Assembly: GCA_018266075.1 (NCBI GenBank)
Contig: JAFEBB010000005.1
Coordinates: 124,001 to 188,000 of the forward strand
Length of the DNA stretch: 64,000 nt
Origin: Deltaproteobacteria bacterium
GTDB lineage: Bacteria > Myxococcota > Myxococcia > Myxococcales > SZAS-1
Direction: 5' to 3'
A program made the position numbers and the translations under genes. Under the pieces are notes generated by a model. That model searched no databases. It saw only the letters and a program-made list of their open reading frames with translations, and was not told where the DNA came from. This document shows, piece after piece, positions 58,944 through 64,000 of this stretch; positions within the stretch are counted from its first letter, which is position 1, and every line of letters starts with the position of its first letter.

Positions 58944-59650
58944 ACGCTCTCGAGAAGTTGCAGCGTGAGATCATCTCGTGCCGGAAGTGTCCGCGGCTGG
59001 TGGCGTGGCGCGAGCAGGTGGCGCGTGAGAAGCGACGCGCGTTTCGCGACTGGACCTATTGGGGCCGGCCCGTCCCGAGCTTCGGCGATCCGCGCGCGCG
59101 CCTGGTGATCGTGGGCCTCGCGCCGGCGGCACATGGGGCGAATCGCACCGGCCGCATGTTCACGGGCGATCGCTCGGGCGACTTTCTCTACGCCGCCCTC
59201 CACCGCGCGGGCTACGCCAACCAGCCCACGAGCACGCACAAGGATGATGGGCTCAAGCTGCGCGACGCGTACATCGTGGCGCCGGTGCGCTGTGCGCCGC
59301 CGGCCAACAAGCCCACGCCCGAAGAGATCGCCACCTGCGCGCCGTACCTCGAGCGCGAGCTCGAGCTGCTCAAGCCCAGGGTGACGCTCGCGCTGGGCGC
59401 GATTGCGTGGAACGCGATCCTCGATCACCACGCGGCGATGGGCCGGACGATTCCGCGGCCGCGGCCCAGGTTTGGCCACGGCGCCACCTGCGAGATTCCG
59501 GGCGCGCCACTGCTGCTCGGCAGCTACCACGTGAGCCAGCAGAACACGCAGACGGGGAAGCTCACGCCCAAGATGTTCGACGCGGTGCTCGCATGCGCAC
59601 GTCTTGTTGCCGGCGGTTCAAGCCAGCCCCACCATCCCAACGCATCTTGA
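58940..59650 (+). CDS. Family-5 (UdgB-type) uracil-DNA glycosylase
   Basis: A 236-residue DNA repair enzyme that removes uracil and related bases. The 4Fe-4S ligands include C14 and C17 in SCRKCPRLV and further cysteines in [22 protein letters not shown]. Motif A is [25 protein letters not shown], where the A-H replaces the catalytic Asp of other families as in family 5. The histidine motif is [14 protein letters not shown]. Its GTG start overlaps the oxidase stop. The link to the pteridine operon is probably only transcriptional. Confidence 0.92.
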   Translation: MNALEKLQREIISCRKCPRLVAWREQVAREKRRAFRDWTYWGRPVPSFGDPRARLVIVGLAPAAHGANRTGRMFTGDRSGDFLYAALHRAGYANQPTSTHKDDGLKLRDAYIVAPVRCAPPANKPTPEEIATCAPYLERELELLKPRVTLALGAIAWNAILDHHAAMGRTIPRPRPRFGHGATCEIPGAPLLLGSYHVSQQNTQTGKLTPKMFDAVLACARLVAGGSSQPHHPNAS

Positions 59651-59664
59651 ACTACTCTCGAGTG

Positions 59665-60777
59665 ATGCGAGGATCATTCCTGCGAATCATCGCCGCGAGC
59701 TTGGCGACCGGCGCGATGGCAGCGTGCCTGAAGATTGAGGCGCCACCATCATGCAGGCAAGACGCCGATTGTCCACCGACGGCATTTTGCAACCTTGAAG
59801 TCGCCGGGGGAGTTTGTTTCCAGCGTGAAGATGCAGGTGCAATCGCAACAGTGTCGAGCCTAGGCTCCTCCGGTTCGGCCGGCGCCGGTTCAGCGGGGGA
59901 TTCATCGAGCTCCGCCGGTTCGACGAGTTCAGGGTCGAATTCGGGAAGTTCGGCCGCAGCAAGTTCGAGTGGCGGTCCGAACTCAGGGGCATCCGGGGCT
60001 TCCACGTCGTCCACTTCGACGACGGGATCGACTGGAGGAAGTGGTTCGGCCTCCAGCACCAGCAGCACTGGAACCACGGGCCAAGTTCGGATCGTGAGCT
60101 TGACCGCCTCGCCTCAAATCATCAATAGCGGCCAAGTCTCAACGATCTCCTGGGTTACTCAGAACGCAACCGTACTTGAACTCGATCCCAGTCCCGGCGT
60201 GGTGACAGGCACCAGTTACGAAGTGGCTCCCGGAGACACAACGGTTTACACGCTGCACGCGAGCGACGGAGTAACGATCGTCAGCCAGGATGTGGTCGTC
60301 GGCGTTCGGCCGACGATTTCAGGCTTTGGAGTGAGTCCATCACCAATTCAGTGCGGACAACTCATCACTTTCAATTGGCAGGTCACTGGCGCGGCGAATT
60401 TGAACCTCTCGCCATTCGCGGGGAATGTGACCGGGCGTACCGCGGCGTCCGTGCAGTTGAAGCGAAATGCCCTCTTTCAGTTGACGGCGTCGAATGATGC
60501 TGGCTCGACGACTGCGGATTTACTCGTCGTCGCTCCTCCAGTTGTCGACGAATTCCAGGCCGATCAGGCTTCGCTGTCCGATGGTGGAGTCGCAACGATC
60601 ACGTATTCCACAGAGTGCACGGACGCTGCGTCGATCAGTCCAGATGCGGGAGTTGCATTGGCGCTCAATAGTCAGTCGAACTTCCAGGTTTCGCCGAGCA
60701 TTACGACCACGTACACCCTGACCGCGGTCAGCGATGCAGGTTCAACCCAGTCGCAGCTCACCATTTCCGTACCGTAG
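59665..60777 (+). CDS. Lipoprotein with Ser/Gly-rich stalk and Ig-like domains
   Basis: A 370-residue lipoprotein (MRGSFLRIIAASLATGAMAAC, good lipobox). A cysteine-rich short head (SCRQDADCPPTAFCNLEVAGGVC) is followed by a Ser/Thr/Gly stalk of about 95 residues and three Ig-like beta domains of about 85 residues each (VSLTASPQIINSGQVSTISW, FGVSPSPIQCGQLITFNWQV, VDEFQADQASLSDGGVATITY). It is an outer-surface protein by all signs. The gene is visibly lower in GC than its neighbours, as is the next gene, which suggests acquisition or relaxed selection. It starts 15 bases after the UDG stop. Confidence 0.85.
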   Translation: MRGSFLRIIAASLATGAMAACLKIEAPPSCRQDADCPPTAFCNLEVAGGVCFQREDAGAIATVSSLGSSGSAGAGSAGDSSSSAGSTSSGSNSGSSAAASSSGGPNSGASGASTSSTSTTGSTGGSGSASSTSSTGTTGQVRIVSLTASPQIINSGQVSTISWVTQNATVLELDPSPGVVTGTSYEVAPGDTTVYTLHASDGVTIVSQDVVVGVRPTISGFGVSPSPIQCGQLITFNWQVTGAANLNLSPFAGNVTGRTAASVQLKRNALFQLTASNDAGSTTADLLVVAPPVVDEFQADQASLSDGGVATITYSTECTDAASISPDAGVALALNSQSNFQVSPSITTTYTLTAVSDAGSTQSQLTISVP

Positions 60778-60782
60778 TGCTC

Positions 60783-61217
60783 TCAGGGAAACCCGAGGCT
60801 CAGTCGTGTACGTACGATTCCTGACCCGGTTGAAATATGCAGATCAAGCGGTTGTCTTCGCAGGCACTGCGTGACCTCGGGAAGGTTCGGCCCGTCGCGT
60901 TGTTCACTGACCCCGCGCGCTCGCTCGTTGCCATTCTCATCAAAAGTAGCGTCGACCTGATATCTAAGTGCGACACCCGCATGGGTTGCTGCGACGGGCT
61001 GCCAGCACTCGCGAAGGAGGCGTTCGCGCTCAGCGTCCAAGGCGAGTTGGGCCTCACCTTGAGATCTCATGCGGGCAACCGCTGGATCAATCGCACTCGA
61101 CGCCTGTTCCATTCTTGAAGCCGATGGTTGCGCTCGCAGGCCGAGGTAGAGGCCAGCGCCTCCAAGCGCTCCAGCCGCCACGATCGCGACAGGTATAGAC
61201 CAATTCTGTGAGTTCAA
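60783..61217 (-). CDS. Small membrane-anchored protein of unknown function
   Basis: A 144-residue protein with one N-terminal transmembrane segment (SIPVAIVAAGALGGAGLYLGL) and a small periplasmic domain with two cysteines (LRECWQPVA and VTQCLRRQPLDLHIS) that may form a disulfide. The second part (LRYQVDATFDENGNERARGVS) resembles the TonB/AgmX-type C-terminal beta-alpha-beta fold, a tentative guess. GC content is lower than average. It lies 12 bases downstream of the collagen-like gene on the same strand. Confidence 0.65.
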   Translation of the reverse strand: MNSQNWSIPVAIVAAGALGGAGLYLGLRAQPSASRMEQASSAIDPAVARMRSQGEAQLALDAERERLLRECWQPVAATHAGVALRYQVDATFDENGNERARGVSEQRDGPNLPEVTQCLRRQPLDLHISTGSGIVRTRLSLGFP

Positions 61218-61229
61218 GGTCGTGATGGT

Positions 61230-62405
61230 CTAGTTTGTAATTGTCGCCGTCGTGTAGCTGTATTCGTTATTGTTCCAATTTGCGTTTCCATTCGTGGTGC
61301 CGCAGAGACCAACCGAATAAGTCCCTGCTGCCAAACCCGAGAGGACGCTGGTGAGCGAGAAGGGCAGCCGCGTGTTCTGCGCGACGCGCTCGCCGAAGAG
61401 CCCGCCGCCGCTGGTAAACAGTGTCGTGCCGCTCACGTAACAAATATCGATATCGAGTGAGGTCGCGCCCCCTGAAGCCGTCGACCCGAGGTTCGCAACC
61501 GAGGTGACGAGAATGTTCTGGCCGGCGGCGATCGTCACTGACACGGAGGCCGCAAGCATTCGGTACGTTGTGTCGGCAGGGAGCGCGGACCCAGGGGCAT
61601 TGAAGACGAAGCCCTGCGCATTCGTCGTGATGGCCACGCCAGCGGCACCCGTTGCGCCCTTGGCTCCCGCCGGACCCGTGGCGCCGGTGGCGCCTGTCGG
61701 ACCGGCTGGACCTGCGACTCCCTGTGCGCCCTGTGGCCCCGCCGCGCCCGCCGGACCCTGCGCGCCAGCAGGCCCGGCGGCACCCTGGGCGCCTTGCGCA
61801 CCTTGCGGACCGGTCGGACCTGCGGGGCCCTGGGCACCTTGCGCGCCCTGCGGACCGGTCGGACCTGCGGGGCCCTGTGCACCCGATGCGCCCGTCGGAC
61901 CCGCGGGACCCGTCGGTCCGGTGGGGCCGCGCAGCCCCGACGACGGTCCCACCCAGTTGCCGTTTGAGTCGATGACCTGGGTGCCGTTCACGGTGACGCT
62001 GGTGGGGTTGATGTCGCCGGTGGCGTCGTTGGCCTTGAGCGCGTAGGGCACGCTGGTGATGGCTTCTCGAGGCGTCATCTCCGCGTCGGTGCCCACCGCG
62101 ATGCCCAGGTATCGAATCGTCCCGTCGAAGGCGCTCGCCGGCAGCGCGGTCACGCTGCCCAACTGCACCGCGAAGTAGCCCTGGTTCACCTGGATGGTCT
62201 GCTGCTCCGTCCAGAGCGCGCTGCCGCCGGCCGGACCGGCGTAGAGCGCGAAGTGCAGGATCACGGCGCCCGTCACCGGGTTGCCGCTGGAATCGACGAG
62301 CCGGCCCTCCTCGGTGAGCGTGTCGGGCACGGCGGCGCGCGCGAGGCGAGGCGCGGCGAGGGTTGCCGCCACCAGGGCCATGGCCAGCGTCAGTTTGCGG
62401 AGCAT
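61230..62405 (-). CDS. Collagen-like surface protein
   Basis: A 391-residue exported protein. The signal peptide is [25 protein letters not shown] globular head of about 135 residues ([26 protein letters not shown] onward) precedes 33 uninterrupted Gly-X-Y triplets (about residues 157-256), rich in GPT, GPA and GAQ, and a C-terminal beta domain of about 130 residues follows. The layout is that of trimeric bacterial collagen-like proteins and phage tail fibres, where the C-terminal domain may act as trimerisation or binding head. The triplet region contains a 45-bp direct repeat. No anchor motif is seen. Confidence 0.9.
   Translation of the reverse strand: MLRKLTLAMALVAATLAAPRLARAAVPDTLTEEGRLVDSSGNPVTGAVILHFALYAGPAGGSALWTEQQTIQVNQGYFAVQLGSVTALPASAFDGTIRYLGIAVGTDAEMTPREAITSVPYALKANDATGDINPTSVTVNGTQVIDSNGNWVGPSSGLRGPTGPTGPAGPTGASGAQGPAGPTGPQGAQGAQGPAGPTGPQGAQGAQGAAGPAGAQGPAGAAGPQGAQGVAGPAGPTGATGATGPAGAKGATGAAGVAITTNAQGFVFNAPGSALPADTTYRMLAASVSVTIAAGQNILVTSVANLGSTASGGATSLDIDICYVSGTTLFTSGGGLFGERVAQNTRLPFSLTSVLSGLAAGTYSVGLCGTTNGNANWNNNEYSYTTATITN
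61804..61893 (-). repeat. 45-bp tandem repeat in the collagen-like gene
   Basis: Two 45-bp units (61804-61848 and 61849-61893), identical over the first 29 bases and near-identical thereafter, encode [15 protein letters not shown] twice. A candidate for length variation of the collagen stalk by slipped recombination. Confidence 0.75.
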
Positions 62406-62423
62406 CGGAGACCTCGCTTCGAA

Positions 62424-63026
62424 TCAGGGCGCGCCAGGCGGGACCACGCCGAGCTGCATGCGAAAGTTGGTGGACTGCATCACCGGCCGGGAGCCGTCGC
62501 TGGTGCGGACCTGGAGGCTGTGGTTCGCGCTCGACATCGCCGTCGCGCCTGCCACTTCGCCAGTCTGGTTCGCGTCGCCAGCGCCGGTGGTGCTCGTCGT
62601 GCCTGTGGTGCTGCTGGTGCTGCCCGTCGACCCTGCGGCCGTGGTGGAGCCGGAGCTTCCCGCGCTGGTGGACGTCGACGCGGAGCTGCCCGCGCTGGTC
62701 GACGTCGACGCGGAGCTGCCTGCGCTGGTCGACGCCGTGGTCGACCCGTGCGAGCCGCCGTTGCTGCTGTTCGTCGATCCGGCGGTGCCGGTGGAGCCAG
62801 CGGCCGTCGTCGAGCCCGCGCTGCCCGACGCGCTGGTGCCCTCGATGCTCCCGCCCGTCGAGCCCGTGCCGGTGGTGCTGCCGCCCGAATGGCCGCCGCT
62901 GGTGGAGGAGATGAGCTGGCCAGAGGTGGTGGTCGTCGTCTTCTGGGGCGGGCTCTGGGTGAGCTTGTTGCCGCTGCAACCCGCAAGCACGGCCACCAGG
63001 AGGATCGTGGCGCCGCGCAGAGACAT
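62424..63026 (-). CDS. Ser/Thr/Gly-rich lipoprotein
   Basis: A 200-residue lipoprotein (MSLRGATILLVAVLAGC, good lipobox). About 120 residues consist almost only of Ser, Thr, Gly and Ala (for example SGSAGSTTAAGSTGTAGSTN), ending in a short tail with SDGSRPVMQSTNFRMQLGVVPPG. It is a flexible, possibly glycosylated surface stalk, lying 18 bases upstream of the collagen-like gene on the same strand. The low-complexity part is built from DNA repeats. Confidence 0.82.
   Translation of the reverse strand: MSLRGATILLVAVLAGCSGNKLTQSPPQKTTTTTSGQLISSTSGGHSGGSTTGTGSTGGSIEGTSASGSAGSTTAAGSTGTAGSTNSSNGGSHGSTTASTSAGSSASTSTSAGSSASTSTSAGSSGSTTAAGSTGSTSSTTGTTSTTGAGDANQTGEVAGATAMSSANHSLQVRTSDGSRPVMQSTNFRMQLGVVPPGAP
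62661..62736 (-). repeat. 30-bp tandem repeat in the Ser/Thr-rich lipoprotein
   Basis: Two and a half units of 30 bp (62661-62690, 62691-62720, 62721-62736), nearly identical, encode AGSSASTSTS. Period 30 equals ten codons, so length changes would keep the frame. Confidence 0.75.
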
Positions 63027-63140
63027 GCCGAACTCGCTCCAACCGGGCGCTTGGCCAGCGCCTTGTCAATCGCGTGTAGCAGAAGCCTGGAGCAGGGCGC
63101 AACAGGCCGTCCCGCGCTGCCCAAGCCCCCATTATCGGCG

Positions 63141-64000
63141 TCAGTGCGTCGAAGGTTGCTCCGGCAAGCGCTCCAGGAGCTTCGGCGCCTCGCCGCGAGG
63201 GAGCTCGAACCAGAAGGTGCTCCCTCGGCCCGGCTCCGAGGAGAGCCCGATGCGTCCGCCGTGCGCCTCGCAGAGCCGCTTGGCGGTGGCCAGGCCGAGC
63301 CCGATGCCTGGCTTCTGCACGTCGGTGCCGCGGACGTAGGGCTCGAAGATGGTGCTCTGCAGCGGCTTGGGGATGCCGTTGCCGTTGTCGACGACCTCCA
63401 CGCGCACCCGGTCGCGCTCGACGGACGCGCGGATGCGCACGCTGCGCCCGTCCTGGGTGGTGCCGTCGGGCATGTACTTCACGGCGTTGGTCACGAGGTT
63501 TCCGGCGATGCTGGCGAGCACCCCGGGCAGGCAGGCCACCCAGACGCCCGGCGGCGCCTCCAGCTCCACGGTCACCTCGCGCTCCCGGGCGAGGTCGGCG
63601 GCATCGGCGGCCACGCCCTCGAGCACCGGCTGCAGCTCGCAGATCGCCCCGGGCTCCGAGCGCGCGCCTGCCCGGGCGAAGGTGAGCAGCGCCTCCACGA
63701 TGCGGTGCGTGCGCTTGAGGCTGGCGCGCCCGCGGCGGACCGCGTCCTCCTTGGGCAACCCGCGCTCCATGAGGTCGAGCGAGAGCCCCACCGCGTTGAG
63801 CGGGTTGAGGATGTCGTGGGCCACGCGCCCGGCAAACGCCTCCAGCTCCTCGGCGCGCGCACCCAGCAATCGTTGCTGCGACTCCAGCGTCTCCAGGTAG
63901 AAGCGGATGGTGCGCCACACCAGCACCGCCGCCACGAGCGTCGCGAGGATGCAGATCGCGTCCAGCAGGTAGAGGAGGCGCACCGAGCCTGCCTGTTGGC
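63141..64000 (-). CDS. Sensor histidine kinase, C-terminal part (runs off the window)
   Basis: The visible 285 or so residues hold one membrane helix (LDAICILATLVAAVLVW), a HisKA domain with H-box FAGRVAHDILNPLNAV, and a HATPase_c domain with NLVTNAVKY (N-box), VDNGNGIP (G1), GIGLGLATAKRL (G2) and GRGSTFWFELP. It therefore autophosphorylates on the H-box histidine. The frame is open beyond the GTG at 63983 to the window edge, so the protein probably begins outside and may carry a further membrane or sensor domain. The partner response regulator is not in the window. Confidence 0.88.
   Translation of the reverse strand, partial: QQAGSVRLLYLLDAICILATLVAAVLVWRTIRFYLETLESQQRLLGARAEELEAFAGRVAHDILNPLNAVGLSLDLMERGLPKEDAVRRGRASLKRTHRIVEALLTFARAGARSEPGAICELQPVLEGVAADAADLAREREVTVELEAPPGVWVACLPGVLASIAGNLVTNAVKYMPDGTTQDGRSVRIRASVERDRVRVEVVDNGNGIPKPLQSTIFEPYVRGTDVQKPGIGLGLATAKRLCEAHGGRIGLSSEPGRGSTFWFELPRGEAPKLLERLPEQPSTH

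Overview
This window reads as an ordinary chromosomal segment of a high-GC bacterium, most likely a member of the Myxococcota (deltaproteobacterial type). The inference rests on the strong GC bias (long antisense ORFs everywhere), a Hanks-type Ser/Thr kinase with PEGA-like repeats, several very large lipoproteins built of ASH-like beta repeats, HEAT-repeat proteins, and a rubrerythrin / Fe-S / DUF3501 / PerR cluster. No phage, insertion sequence, CRISPR array, rRNA or tRNA gene is visible.

Layout. 0-6.2 kb: an HU gene, then a six-gene minus-strand operon (UbiB/ABC1 kinase, ABC ATPase, MlaE permease, MlaE permease, ABC ATPase, MlaD) that looks like a lipid transporter with two different ATPases and two different permeases. 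6.2-14.7 kb: a Ser/Thr kinase and a SUKH-type protein, a pseudouridine synthase, DksA, a lysine-2,3-aminomutase-like radical SAM enzyme, a charged secreted protein, a SpoIID protein and QueA. 14.8-17.8 kb: a giant ASH-repeat/VWA lipoprotein whose paralogue lies at 50.5-53.4 kb. 17.8-20.9 kb: the PerR, DUF3501, Fe-S protein and rubrerythrin oxidative-stress cluster with a palindromic operator candidate. 21-26.8 kb: a thioredoxin-domain protein and membrane or lipoprotein genes of unknown role. 27-33.6 kb: a Yip1-TolC-MacA-ABC-FtsX-FtsX tripartite efflux operon. 33.6-34.04 kb: a gene-free stretch made of a 21-bp-period degenerate repeat. 34-37.1 kb: an HD-domain and a HEAT-repeat protein pair. 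37.2-46.9 kb: an Rsm22-like methyltransferase, an O-methyltransferase plus esterase, YajC-SecD-SecF, a Memo-like protein, a methyltransferase and a SemiSWEET. 46.9-50.3 kb: an alpha/beta hydrolase and an M1 aminopeptidase. 53.5-59.7 kb: a histone-H1-tailed protein, a lipoprotein, and a tightly overlapping operon of Rieske protein, 6-pyruvoyl-tetrahydropterin synthase/QueD, divergent FolE, SDR, GlcD-like oxidase and family-5 uracil-DNA glycosylase. 59.7-64 kb: a cell-surface group of visibly lower GC (Ig-like lipoprotein, collagen-like protein, Ser/Thr-rich lipoprotein) and a histidine kinase that runs off the end.

Three signals go beyond routine annotation. (1) A dispersed dyad, TAAC-N6-GTTA, occurs perfectly four times, always inside genes and in three different codon phases (counted on the coding strand), at the cost of rare codons. 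Its near-matches agree on TAACCRRANNGTTA. (2) A 441-bp array of 21 units with an exact 21-bp period (two helical turns, seven codons) fills the gap between two convergent genes. (3) Degenerate 7-bp tandem repeats, different in sequence at each locus, sit in three intergenic gaps; two of them fold into long hairpins. In addition, the two ATPases of the Mla-like operon carry complementary defects (one lacks the switch histidine, the other the LSGGQ signature), the pattern known from heterodimeric ABC transporters.
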